DNA from: Pelobates cultripes
Lineage: Eukaryota; Chordata; Amphibia; Anura; Pelobatidae
Length of the DNA stretch: 64,000 bases
Direction: 5' to 3'
Assembly: GCA_933207985.1 (NCBI GenBank)
Contig: OW240912.1
Location: 367,257,667 to 367,321,666 of the forward strand
The translations under genes and the position numbers were made by a program. Shown here piece after piece: positions 46,609-57,689 of the stretch (the stretch's first letter is position 1; each line of letters opens with the position of its first letter). Under the pieces are notes generated by a model, which did not search any database, was not told the origin of the DNA, and was given only the letters and a program-made list of their open reading frames with translations.

Positions 46609-46679
46609 TTAACCCCTTAAGGACACATGACATGTCATGATTCCCTTTTATTCCAGAAGGTTGGTCCTTAAGGGGTTAA
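46609..46679. mobile_element. Tiny TTAA MITE (copy 2)
   Basis: 71 bp from TTAA to TTAA: TTAACCCCTTAAGGACACAT at the left, TCCTTAAGGGGTTAA at the right, with CATGACATGTCATG inside. It is almost nothing but terminal repeats. It shares these ends with the 2.1 kb foldback at 34134-36264 and the tiny copy at 36262-36333. Confidence 0.85.
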
Positions 46680-46799
46680 AGTACATAGCCCCATACTTAC
46701 TAACATAACACTCACTTCAATGGACATTGTAGAATTGAAGAAGGGTGCACGTTTAAATCAGCCCTGTCCTTTTCTAATGTCCCCTGCATATTAATGATT

Positions 46800-47100
46800 A
46801 TACCCCAGGGCCCAACAGGCCACCCGGTGGGTATTATTTTTTTATTGTTTAACAGGTGCCCTTTCAGGTGCAGCGGCCTTTTAAGAGAATGATCGGGCCC
46901 CTGCAGTATCTGTCGGCTGGGAGGAAGTAATAAATAGCATGTCACTTCCTCCCAGCTTCTCACTGAGAGACGGCATTGGAGGGAGAGAGGGAGACAGGGA
47001 GGATTCAGTGGAGAAGACACAGGCTGCTTGGCGAGAGGAACAACCATAGAACTGCTCCAGATCCACAACTCCCATTAATGGCAGCCAGCCACAAGGACTA
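46800..47100. repeat. GGGCCC-rich interspersed repeat with a 13 bp stem
   Basis: CCAGGGCCCAACAGGCCACC near the start and the hairpin GCTGGGAGGAAGT ... ACTTCCTCCCAGC (46916-46956). The same hairpin stem with a shorter loop occurs at 53525-53557, also next to GGGCCCCTG. Family unknown. Confidence 0.55.
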
Positions 47101-47357
47101 AAGTAAGCCACCCTCCTGAACACTTCTTCTGATGCCATTTTGTGTGATTAATTTAATGATACAATGCATTGATTGGCTACTGAAACGGAACATTGCTATA
47201 AAAGCCACCCATTGTAAAGTTTGTCAACTTGACTTCTATACAAAAGGAGAAAGAGTCCGTACTTTTCTTGATATTTTTTATAAAAACTAGAGTGCTCGAG
47301 AAAAAAAAAAAAGCGTTCGACACACAGGGAGCTATGTAGAAGCAGACACAATTTATT

Positions 47358-47833
47358 TTAAAGGACCACTATAGTGCCAGGAAAACAAACTCGTTTTTTC
47401 TGGCACTATAGTATTAATAGGTCCCCCCACCCTCAGGGTCCCACTCCTGCCGGGCTGAAGGGGTTAAATCACTTACCTTTCGGGCTCCCTCGGCGCTGGG
47501 GACTCTCCTCCTCCTTCCGACGTCATTGGCTGAATGCGCATGCGCTTCAAGAGCCGCGCGCTCATTCAGCCAGTCCATAGGAAAGCATTCTCAATGCTTT
47601 CCTATGGACGCTAGCGTCTTCTCACTGTGAAAATCACAGTGAGAAGCGCCGAAGCGCCTCTAGCAGCTGTCAATGAGACAGCCACTAGAGGCTCAATTAA
47701 CCCATTTATAAACATAGCAGTTTCTCTGAAACTGCTATGTTTACAGCAGGCAGGGTTAACCGTAGAGGGACCTGGCACCCAGACCACTTCATTAAGCTGA
47801 AGTGGTCTGGGTGCCTATAGTGTTTTTTTTTAA
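47358..47833. mobile_element. TTAA-flanked MITE of the CACTATAG type
   Basis: TTAAAGGACCACTATAGTGC at the left and, inversely, GGTGCCTATAGTG...TTAA at the right. Internal hairpins: GCCAGGAAAACAAACTCG against its partner at 47385-47410, TTGAGAATGCTTTCCTATGG at 47575-47610, TTTCTCACTGTGATTTTCAC around 47620-47645, and CCACTTCA...TGAAGTGG at 47782-47812. Non-coding. Confidence 0.8.
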
Positions 47834-48039
47834 TGCTGTAACAGTGAAACTGAAAATATTCTCCAACTTATAATATATATTGGGGTGGACTTAACACGAT
47901 ATGGCCATATGGTAGAACTGAATCTCCATATTTGTTTAACCCGCAAGGTGATTTTAAATAGCTTTGTAAAATGTAACTAAATTTTTGTGTGTACGCTGTT
48001 CCTTAATCTATATTTAGTGAATGCGTTTATCAATCATAC

Positions 48040-48290
48040 TGTGCCAAAACAGTGAAGTGTCAGTTTGTGTCTTTCAAAGTGTGTCAAATCAGTGAGAGTG
48101 TGTATCTGTCAGGCAATATAAGTCAGTGTATCTGAGCGTGTCTGTCAGTAAGTGGGTGTGTCAGTGAAAGGGTGTGTTGGTTAAACAGTGTATATGCCAA
48201 TGACTCTGTGTCTTTTGGTGAGTGTATGGGAGTGTATGTGTATCAGTGAAGCGATGTGCTTGTCAGTGAAATTGTGTGTTGGGGGCTCAC
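48040..48290. repeat. Degenerate GTGTCAGTGA tandem repeat
   Basis: Loosely repeated GTGTCAGTGA-like words with variable spacing, for example GTGTCAGTGAAAGGGTGTG. It looks like an old minisatellite. 47834-48040 and 48290-48970 otherwise show nothing recognisable. Confidence 0.6.
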
Positions 48291-48974
48291 AGCTGGTATC
48301 GTCTATAGCAATAAGGGGTCCTACTAGTTACTTGTGCGACCATTGTGATGAGTTAATTCGAGAGTAGAAGTTGCTATGGAATTTTATTCTCTGTCAGTTT
48401 TTAAGCTAGTCTTATTTTCTGTCATTTTCTAAGCTAGTTGACCCCATCTTGTGGCTATTTTAAATAAACTGACACATATTTGAATGAAATTGGGTGAGCT
48501 TTAATTAGAAGTTTGACAGGATTAGTTTGGAAGGTTTTTTTTTTTAAATTCATAGGATAGTAAATTTGATAATTTTCCTCATATCCTTCCTCTTAATCCA
48601 TATAAATTGCTCCAGTTTGTGTTTACAGGAAAATATGAACTTAAAGAACAGTCTGTATTAAAAAAAAGCAAAAAAAAACAACAACTTCACCTCACTGTAC
48701 TGGGAGGAAGCAAGACAAATTGCATTTATTGCAGTTCTAGGTACAGTGACAATACTAACATCCTCAATAATACATGGGTCATGCAAACATTCCATATAAT
48801 TACCAATCTATATTGTAAAATATCCAGTCACAATATATCAGCTGCTTCTTAAGGTATCATTTAATTGGAGAAGTCACTGATCTTTGGCATTGCACCCAGG
48901 GGTCAAGTCCTGGGGGAAAAAGGGTGGGAACTCACCCAAGATTCCCACCCTCCCCCCCTTAAAAGAATTACACT

Positions 48975-49735
48975 CCTATGCATATAGTGCAGTGCGTGTA
49001 TAATAAATGTAGTGTGTTTGTAGTGAGTGCAGAGGGTGTATAATGAACGTAGTGTGTTTGTAGTGAGTGTAGTGAATGCAGTGTGTTTGTAGTGGGTGCA
49101 GAGTGTGTATAATGAATGTAGTGTGTTTGTAGTGAGTGCAGAGTGTGTATAATGAATGTAGTGTGTTTGTAGTGAGTGCAGTGTGTATAATAAATGTAGT
49201 GTGTTTGTAGTGAGTGCAGAGTGTGTATAATGAATGTAGTGTGTTTGTTGTGGGTGCAGTGTGTGTTTGTAGTAAGTGCAGAGTGCGTTTAATGAATGTA
49301 GTGTGTTTGTAGTGAGTGCAGTGTGTATAATGAATGTAGTGTGTTTGTAGCAAGTGCAGAGTGTGTATAATGAATGTAGTGTGCTTGTAGCGAGTGCAGA
49401 GTGTGTATAATGAATGTAGTGTGTTTGAAGTGAGTGCAGAGTGTGTATAATAAATGTAGTGTGTTTGTAGTGAATGCAGTGTGTATAATGAATATAGTGT
49501 GTTTGTAGTGAGTGCAGAGTGTGTATAATGAATGTAGTGTGTCTGTAGTGAATGTAGTGTTTATAGCGAATGTAGTGTATTTGTAGTGAGTTCAATGTGT
49601 GTATAATGAATGCAGTGTGTGTAGTGAATGTAGTGTGTTTGTAGTAAGTGCAGATTGTGTAAAATTAATGCAGTGTGTGCTGGATGATGTGTGTGTGTGT
49701 TGGATTGTGTGTGTGCGCTGAATGATTAGGGGGGA
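48975..49735. repeat. Minisatellite, about 40 bp unit
   Basis: Roughly 18 imperfect units made of two sub-blocks, AATGAATGTAGTGTGTTTG and TAGTGAGTGCAGAGTGTGT, with some half-units. The apparent 230-residue minus-strand reading frame is only the translation of this repeat (HYIHYTH type) and is not a gene. The tract ends in TG-rich sequence and a T11 run at 49741. Confidence 0.9.
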
Positions 49736-49892
49736 AGCATTTTTTTTTTTTACTTTATGTGTTTTTATATTTTTATTTTATTCCCCCTCCCTGCTTCTTA
49801 TCTTGTCACGGAGGGGAGAGTTGCCTGGTGGTCCGGTGGAGCGAGCCAGCCGCTGCACAGAGGCCCAGCACACGCTGTGTTCCCTCCCCAGA

Positions 49893-50029
49893 CCCCAGCT
49901 CTAACTCGAGAGTTAGAGCTGGGGATGGAAGACAGCATGTGCTGGGCCAATGTGTGGAGGGCAGGTCCTGTAGGAATACTAGCGGGAACGGCGTTCCTGC
50001 TTTGGAAAAAATGCAGGAACGCCGTTCCC
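49893..50029. repeat. Two strong hairpins in a GC-rich interspersed repeat
   Basis: Hairpin 1: CCCCAGCTCTAACT (49893-49906) with its perfect complement at 49911-49924 and a CGAG loop. Hairpin 2: GGGAACGGCGTTCCTGC (49984-50000) with its perfect 17 bp complement at 50013-50029. They lie in a GC-rich block (49802-50160) that contrasts with its surroundings. The overlapping short reading frames arise from the palindromes. Confidence 0.7.
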
Positions 50030-50169
50030 ATGCGGTCCTGCAGGACTCGAGCCCTGATTGCACCAGGTTGCACACAACTGCTATTGTGGACAGAGCAGAA
50101 TTAGATGAGCCTAGGTGTCTACCTAGAGCTCTGGGCTTAGACGGGGACCCCAGAACAGTTTCCCCCCCT

Positions 50170-51017
50170 TAAGTGTTGTATTCGATTTGAATTCCTGAGA
50201 GTTCTCACTTTAGTGAGTAACCCTGTGTATAAACTTTAAATTGTCATAGTTGAACTCTAAACTAATCTACATAACACAGTAAAATATGGTCTCTTTGGGT
50301 GACTGAAGAGTAGGAGAAAATTACATTAAAATGCTAAACCTCTAGATCTTATTAACTATTTTTTTTTTTTTTACGTTCCTTGAGGTTCTCGAGTCTTTCC
50401 TAAAAGTAGAAACACTCTTCACCTGATAAGAACACAGTTGCCATTTTATATATGGTACTAATAATTACTTAACCTAAAATCAAGTTTGCTTTACAATGCA
50501 GCAATGGAGATTTATTTCTACTTCTTATTTAGAATCAGGGTAATTACTGTTATCCTGTTTACAAATATGTTGATGGTGACGCTCATGTGCAGTTATTCCA
50601 CAAACATGGTGGTCGAAATATATTCAGCAAAACACACAGTGTCAGCTATTCAAGGAGAGCTGATTAAGAGCTTCACAGGCCTAGATCTGAAATTATTGTG
50701 GGCTTAATACAAAATGTAAGCTTTTGATTGCTACATGTGCTTACAATATGTTTGATCTCTATCTGCAACTAGGCTTTGCAGCCATAGAGCAATCCAGTCT
50801 CATACGCATTTATACAAATATATACAACTGTAAATGTCAAGCAGATAAACTCTATAAATACACATAGCTGAGACATAGAGGAATCTACTTGGAGAGCAAA
50901 GGGGACAAGGAGACACTGCCGGTGGGTCATACAGCATGTGGAATGTGTGTGAATGAGTTTGGCCCCAGTATGCCAGATACAGATGTGTAAATGCAATGCC
51001 AAAGCTACCTCTGCATG
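50170..51017. other. AT-rich interval, nothing recognised
   Basis: A T13 run near 50359 and short chance frames only. Confidence 0.6.
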
Positions 51018-51150
51018 ATAGAAACATAGAAACATAGAATTTGACGTCAGATAATAACCATTCGGCCCATTTAGTCTGCCCAATATTTTTAAACACTTTT
51101 AACTGGTCCCTGGCCTTATCTTAAGTCTAGGATAGCCGTATGCCTATCCC
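51018..51150 (-). mobile_element. CR1/Rex-like LINE 3' end, right-hand part of a split copy
   Basis: On the plus strand it starts GAAACATAGAAACATAGAAT and continues with CATTCGGCCCATTTAGTCTG and GGATAGCC...ATGCCTATCCC. It is the minus-strand 3' UTR of a LINE, ending in a repeated (TTTCTATG)n tail. The remainder of the same copy resumes at 53788 after an inserted segment; an unbroken copy lies at 58018-58210. Confidence 0.8.
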
Positions 51151-51244
51151 CAGGGCCGCCACCAGAAATTTTGGGGCCCCTAACTCAGCTCAGGGTCTGG
51201 GCCCCTTGGGCCCCGCCTCCAATCCCGCCCACAGTGTCCGCCAC

Positions 51245-51558
51245 CAAATCCCGCCAACAGGAATACACACACAGATACAAAAACACACACTGCTACAAAA
51301 GGACACAGATACACACACACAAAGATACATACTAACAGACACACATACTGAAACAAACATACACGCATATAGGCATACATACTGACACACACATACTGAG
51401 ACATACACACATATACAGAGACACAGGCATACATAGTGACAGATAGACACATACTAACATACATACAGACATACATGCATGAGGACATACACATACATAC
51501 ACACAGACATACATACACACAGACATACATTCATTCATACTGGCATACATACATACAG

Positions 51559-51591
<33 letters not shown>

Positions 51592-51700
51592 CTGACATCC
51601 ATACACACAGACATATGTTCATGATGACATGCAGACATACATTCATACTGACATACATGCATAGATACAGACATACATTCATAATGACATACATACATAA
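51245..51700. repeat. CATA/CACA-type microsatellite tract
   Basis: Interspersed (ACAC), (CATA) and (CAGA) units, such as ACATACATACATACATAC at about 51545-51590. Long cysteine/valine-rich or HTYTH reading frames here are repeat translations, not genes. Confidence 0.9.
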
Positions 51701-51703
51701 TCA

Positions 51704-51800
51704 CAGGGGTCCTCAAACTTTTTAAACAAGGGGCCAGTTTACGGTCCCTCAGACACTGTTGGGGGCCGGACAATAAACAATATGAACAAATTCCTTTGCA
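51704..51800 (+). mobile_element. hAT-like transposon 5' end
   Basis: CAGGGGTCCTCAAACTTTTT then GGGGCCAGTTTACGGTCCCT and GGGGGCCGGACAATA: a terminus typical of hAT/Charlie-type elements. The other end is not identifiable; satellite sequence follows. Confidence 0.65.
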
Positions 51801-51900
51801 CACTGCACACACACGCATAAGGACATAAATACACACACACACACACATACTGACATACACACATATATATATAAACAGACAGACACAGACATATGCATAC

Positions 51901-52699
51901 TGTGATCCTTGTTTGCAGGTAGCACGGTCCTCTAGGGCAAAAACATGCACAGTCCTTGTAAATGCATATACTCCAGGCACTTTATTTTTAAATCCACACA
52001 GGATACAGCAGTAAATGGAAAAACATAAATGTAACACAAAACCTTATAAACAAAAACCTAGCTCGTCTGAGCACTAACTCACTTTGAATAACCCTCTCTA
52101 TCAGGGTTAAACTAACAAAACATACTGCACCAACCTTATTAGTTAGCAACACTCTGCTAGCTAGCCTGTTGCTTTCCTTTCTGCACTCCCAGTGCTCCAA
52201 GCCAGCCTTGCCCTGGCTGCTTTCCTTTCTGCACTCCCAGTGCTCCAAGCCAGCTCCAAGCCAGCCTTGCCCTGACTGCTTTCCTTTCTGCACTCCCAGT
52301 GCTCCAAGCCAGCCTTGCCCTGACTGCTTCCTTTCTGCACTCCAAGTGCCTAGTCTCTTGACTCTATCTGGAGAGAACAGCCTCTCTCTCCTACCTGCTT
52401 CCTGGGAGGAAGCCAGCAATCCCTCTCCTTTTCCTGCCTAGCCGGGAGGGGTTTATTCCCACTGCAACAGCTCATTAACTGCAGCTGAGCAGTGGGTTGG
52501 AGACGGTCCAAAAAACCCTGGCCTGGATCTATGTCTCCCCAGAAAACCACTAAACTGTGGAGTGGAGCATTGGCCCACCCTTCTCTCCAAATGCTCCACC
52601 CCAGGGGCCCATAACTAAACAGTGTTTTGTGTTGCCTACAACACATCTACACATACTCCCCCTGGGGTTAAAAGGCCTATCTGCCTTCACTTTATCACA
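51901..52699. repeat. Solo LTR with 4 bp target duplication
   Basis: 799 bp bounded by TGTGATCC and TATCACA (TG...CA ends). It is inserted in a satellite tract and flanked by ATAC on both sides (51897-51900 and 52700-52703). The inside is non-repetitive apart from a 49 bp minisatellite (52176-52345). No internal domain is attached, so this looks like a solo LTR left by recombination. Family unknown. Confidence 0.7.
52176..52345. repeat. Minisatellite inside the solo LTR, about 49 bp unit
   Basis: Three to four units built from CTTTCTGCACTCCCAGTGCT and CCAAGCCAGCCTTGCCCTG, with a partial extra CCAAGCCAGCT in one unit. Confidence 0.85.
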
Positions 52700-53410
52700 A
52701 TACATATTGAAATACATACAGATACATACACACAGACAGACATGCATACATACACATGACTTACACACACAGACATACATACTGACATACACACATATAT
52801 ACACACATAAATACTGACATACAGACACACATACATACTGACATACACACATACATACTTACAGACACACACACACAAAGACACACATACATACATACAT
52901 ACATACAGACAGACATACTGACATACATACAGACATTCTGACATACATCAGTGTGTCTGTATGTATGTCAGAATGTCTGTATGTATGTCAGAATGTCTGT
53001 CTGTATGTATGTCAGTATGTCTGTATTACTGACATACATACAGACACTCTGACATACATACAGACATACTGACATACACACAGACGTTCTGACATACACA
53101 CAGACATACACACAGACGTTCTGACATACACACAGACGTTCTGACATACACACAGACGTTCTGACATACACACAGACGTTCTGACATACACACAGACATT
53201 CTGACATACACACAGACGTTCTGACATACACACAGACGTTCTGACATACACACAGACGTTCTGACATACACACAGACGTTCTGACATACATACAGACGTT
53301 CTGACATACACACAGACGTACACACAGACATTCTGACATACACACAGACATACTGACATGCACACATACATACTGACATACATACATAGATACATACTAA
53401 CATACACAAA
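52700..53410. repeat. Tetranucleotide satellite and 20 bp minisatellite
   Basis: CATA/CAGA units up to about 53075, including an inverted stretch (GTCTGTATGTATGTCAGAAT on the plus strand at about 52952-53030). Then about 12 units of GACATACACACAGACGTTCT with CATT and shortened variants to 53345. Reading frames here are repeat translations. Confidence 0.9.
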
Positions 53411-53787
53411 TACAGCTAATTTTTCTAACCTTTTTTTTGCATGTGGAAGGCTGTGGGTGATGGGAGTCGGCGCGGCTCCAGTGGCCTGTCTTTCTTCCCT
53501 CCCGTGCGGCGCAGAGTGGAGGGAGCTGGGAGGAAGTGACTGCCACTTCCTCCCAGCAGTACTTTGCGGCTGTGATGTTTTTTAAAGGGGCCTGGTCACG
53601 CTATTGCACGGCCGCAGCACTGACTGGGCCCCTGAAGATACAGGGCCCATTGGGTGGCCCTAAGTGCGTGGGCCACCCGATAGGCCCCATCAGCGTGTGG
53701 GCCCCGGTGCAACTGCACCAGCGGCGGTTCCGCCGATATACGTGGGGCCCGGGCGGCTGGGCCCCCCAGGGCCGCAGGGCCCGTAAC

Positions 53788-54010
53788 ACTCACTGTGTTA
53801 ACCTGTACCACTTCTGCTGGAAGGCTATTCCATGCATCCACTACCCTCTCAGTAAAGTAATGCTTCCTGATATTATTTTTAAACCTTTGCCCTTCTAATA
53901 TAAAACTATGTACTCTTGTTGTGAATATGATGGATATATGTTGCTCAGACAGACAATCACAGATATCCATGATTCTCTGGCTACATGCTATGAATTTGGC
54001 AGTGAGCATG
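53788..54010 (-). pseudogene. CR1/Rex-like LINE, C-terminus of RT (left-hand part of the split copy)
   Basis: On the minus strand RKHYFTERVVDAWNSLPAEV is legible at about 53870-53810, preceded by TTRVHSFILEGQRFKNN. This is the conserved C-terminal motif (NxWNSLPxxVV) of a CR1/Rex-type LINE. The next codons run into the inserted GGGCCC-rich element. The upstream part of the LINE is missing beyond about 54010. Confidence 0.8.
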
Positions 54011-55586
54011 TCAGAGTAGCATCAGGTCAAATAAATGAATAATAAAACACTCAGGCAGCTTGGGGCTATTGCAATGTGTCAATCTGGAGCTTAAACTTCA
54101 ATATCCCCTATGTTAATCTGGGACTGCATACAATTCACGTGGTGTAAGGGAAACCTGTAAGGCTATACGAAGTACCTTGAGCAAATTTGGTAGGGATAGA
54201 AGACATAATAAATACTGAAGATGCCACCCAGGTTTTCCAATCTTTGAATTCTGTGTAGGACAACGTTAACTTTTGCCTAGCTGAAAAAAACACTAAACCC
54301 ATGGTTACTAAATATGAATTGTGTTTTGCAATTCTAGGATTACAATTTATGAATCAGCTCTGTAACAATTTTAAATTGTTACAGCAACCGCTTTAATCAT
54401 TACCACATGCCTGTGGCCTCTTTGATTGGAGATTCTACCACTCCTCCTGAAGTTCTGATGCCTTAGTCAGTTGCAAGGAAGTATCAGCGGTCAGGATCTC
54501 ATTATATTAAAATAATCTTGGCTACCCAAAGACTTTTAAGATCTTAAATTAAATCTGTTTAAATATATTCTGCACCGGCTGAATGAGCAAACACTAGAAT
54601 TAAAATTCTTATTCCTCAGGTCATGCAGAGATCACTAGAGCAGGCACATTAACCCATCCAACTATCGTACCAGACATATAATTTAAGTGTAAAGTTAAAC
54701 ACAGAGTGGTAAGAATATATAAATAAATATCAATCAAAAGAAAAAAATATATCTATTTTGTTTTGTCTATCACACGAGCTAGATAGAGCCTGTGATAATA
54801 TAAATATTATAATGACAACGTATTTGCATTTGCAATGCATTGTCAGATTATTCATTATAAACTAGCTGCAGTATTTAGATAATTTGCACCAAAAAGCTAA
54901 TTGCAGGTCTTATAAAGGGGAATTGACATGTCCAGGTTTTTTTATACTATGTTTACATATTTCGAAATTTAACAAATAGATTCTTTTGAGATGTCAAAAC
55001 CTTAATTAAATATAGAAATCCACACTTTTTATTCTGCAACTGGGTGCCTCCATCTTACCTCCCTGTCAAATATTGTTATAAGCTCTGCCCTTTGCACCTG
55101 GCAGTTAGCATAGAGAAAGAATACAGAAAAGAGATGAAATTTCAATATTTCTATTTTTCCTTTTTTATTTACAATGTTTAACCAGGAGTTGCCTTGTCTG
55201 AACTGAATGATTAACTATTTTGCTAAATCTTTAATAGAAATTTAATAGAAAATGGAGCATCTCGTGAAAAAAAAATTACACAATTTACAGGTGATTTTTA
55301 ATGGTTTAGTCAATAGGGTAAATTCCAGAGAAGCAAGATTTCCCTTTGAACGCTGAGTTTTTTGAGTAAAGAATCCATTTTAATGCTACCTATTAATTAT
55401 CCATCGAGCTTGGTTGCCAAATTTTATCATAGACATGGTTACTGAACTTATTGTATTTAGTAAGCATCTACTGTCACAGTCAGGTAATGCCACAAACAAT
55501 GGAGCTCATATCTTTAAGGCAACATTTTCAAATGCTCTAGCTTTGTTGCAGAAATTTATTTACTAAAAGATTCCTTTATTAAAGGT
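54011..55586. other. AT-rich interval, nothing recognised
   Basis: No coding similarity, no defined repeat ends. Confidence 0.6.
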
Positions 55587-56178
55587 TTAAATAAACTCTA
55601 TAGGGGCAGTAACACAAACATGTATTCCTGACCCTATAGTGTTAAAACCCTCATCTAGCCCGCCTGGTCCACCCTTGCCTCTTTAAATATAGTAAAAATC
55701 TTACTTTTATTGCAGTCTATTGCTGCTGACTCTGTCCCTGATCTGCCTGCTTGGCTGACATCATCAGAAGTTTTATTCAAAGCCAATCACAATGCTTCCC
55801 CATAGGATTGACTGAGACTAGTCAAGGAGGCAGATCAGGGGCAGAGCCAGCACAAGTCAAACACAGCCCTGGCCAATCAGCATCTCCTCATGGAGGTATA
55901 TTAAATCAATGCATCTCTATGAGGAAAGTTCAGTGTCTCCATGCAGAGCGTGGAGACACTGAATGGCAGTCATGCACACTGTGCAACACTGCCACAGGAA
56001 GCACCTCTAGCAGCCTTTCGAGGAGTTGTCAGTGGAGGTATCCCTAGACTGCAGTGTAAATTCTGCATTGTATCTGAAAAGACAGTGTTTACTGCAAAAA
56101 GCTTGAAGGGAATGATTAAAGTCACCAGAACAAATAAAATTAGCTGTAGTTTTTCTGGTGACTATAGTGTCCATTTAA
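55587..56178. mobile_element. TTAA-flanked MITE of the CACTATAG type (second copy)
   Basis: Left TTAAATAAACTCTATAGGGG, right GACTATAGTGTCCATTTAA, inversely related, with TTAA at 55587-55590 and 56175-56178. The last 16 bases serve as a target duplication for the next insertion (56179-56825). Internally it contains AGTGTCTCCATGCAGAGCGT and its partner (hairpin at 55930-55962). The inside is non-coding. Confidence 0.75.
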
Positions 56179-56825
56179 TAACGGTGTAGCGCTTATGTGC
56201 AGAATTGAATAAAGAAGTTTACCCAATTTTTCTTCTATGTTAATCAGTTATTCTTTGTTAACCTTAAGGTAAAAATGGAAAAAATACATAACATAGTGCA
56301 GATTGTATGTAAATTGGTGGAAATAATTTTAAAGTAAGGGCCAAGTGGCAACTCACAATTTTCTGAGCTATAAATCTAGCTCAGATTTAGGTGCTTTAGG
56401 ATCCGTATAGGCGACCCTCTCCCTTCTTCTCCTTTCTTTGATCCAGTCAAACCCAGAGCCAGTCTATAGGCTCACTTCAGAGATCCTAAAGCACCTAAAT
56501 CTGAGCTAGATTTATAGCTCAGAAAATTGTGAGTTGCCACTTGGCCCTTACTTTAAAATTATTTCCACCAATTTACATACAATCTGCACTATGTTATGTA
56601 TTTTTTCCATTTTTACCTTAAGGTTAACAAAGAATAACTGATTAACATAGAAGAAAAATTGGGTAAACTTCTTTATTCAATTCTGCACATAAGCGCTACA
56701 CTGTTATTACCTACTACTTTCTATCACTTTTGTTTAAAAGATCCTCACGGTGGTTAGCAGCTGCTTGGATTATATAGAAATCTTAAGATACCATACTCAA
56801 ATAGCGCTGATACTTTCCTGTTTTA
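56179..56825. mobile_element. Palindromic insertion with a 16 bp target duplication
   Basis: Flanked by the same TATAGTGTCCATTTAA at 56163-56178 and 56826-56841. Inside are two inverted arms of about 240 bp (roughly 56179-56420 and 56484-56705), around a unique spacer of about 60 bases and followed by 120 bases of non-palindromic DNA. The arms start GTGTAGCGCTTATGTGCAG. A long variable target duplication suits reverse-transcribed insertion, not a DNA MITE. A Penelope-like element with inverted pLTRs is one possible source. Confidence 0.75.
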
Positions 56826-56841
56826 TATAGTGTCCATTTAA

Positions 56842-57689
56842 GTCAATATTTTACAATACACTGATATTTTTTATTATCTGAAAACTAATGTCACATACAT
56901 AAATGTAAAGGTCTTTCTAATGCCCATGTTTGTTTCCACCAATTTGCTGCCACACACCTTCATTTCATCATCTCTTTTTTTCTATTATTTCTCTGTACCA
57001 AACTACTTTTTGTCTCAGTTTAAGATCCAGCCTCTGGCTTCAAAACCTTCTTATCACACTCTCTAGTAAATTACATTATTGTAATGTGATGCATACTAAT
57101 GTTGGATAACCTTTTCAATGATTGTCATCCATGATGTTCCTCCAGCCATTAATTGGGCTGAGCATTATGGGAAATGGGGTTTACAACTATTCACATGACT
57201 TATTAGTTCATAAGAGTTATCAAAATAATTACACCCATAATGATTGCCTTTAAAACATAGAATCAATTCAAACTGCTTAGGGCTACACACACTCTTTCTT
57301 CATTGGTCAATTTGGTGGTGTAAAGTGTCATACATTATTATTATGCCAGAAAATATGAATATTATTCTAATACCGACAATGCAGGTCACTATTAAAATAA
57401 CAGTATCACAGCCATTTTGTAGCTGTTTGAAACAAAACCGTATATGATATTTTTTTTTACATTGACCAAAAGTAAGTTGTTCCTGACACCTAAATGCCTT
57501 ATTAGATAATGGTCTAATTTAATTTATAACTTAATCCACTTTAGCTAAGATAGTATACGTTTGAGTTAATAGTTTTAGAGCAAATAGCAAACAGGCATTA
57601 CTTGCAGAAAACTTGCAGAAAAATTGTGATTGGACGACTCAAAACAAGGTGCTGCAGCAGCTAAAGTAAGTTAATGTAAACAAGGTCCA
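56842..57689. other. AT-rich interval, nothing recognised
   Basis: Chance short frames only. Confidence 0.6.

Larger units (their letters stand above)
51151..53787. mobile_element. 2.6 kb composite insertion splitting the LINE
   Basis: Comparison with the unbroken LINE UTR at 58018-58210 places the junctions next to TATCCC (51150) and ACTCACTGTG (53788). The insert starts CAGGGCCGCCACCAG and ends CCAGGGCCGCAGGGCCCG, both rich in GGGCCC. It contains tetranucleotide satellites, a hAT-like end, an LTR and a 20 bp minisatellite. It may be one long element expanded by repeats with later insertions. Confidence 0.65.

Noticed and set aside
48903..49595. 230-residue open frame on the minus strand
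   Set aside because: It is a direct translation of the 40 bp minisatellite (HYIHYTH-type repeats) and has no domain.
51180..53410. Several cysteine- and valine-rich frames of 80-140 residues
   Set aside because: They are translations of CATA/CACA satellites; the same tract gives such frames in three phases.
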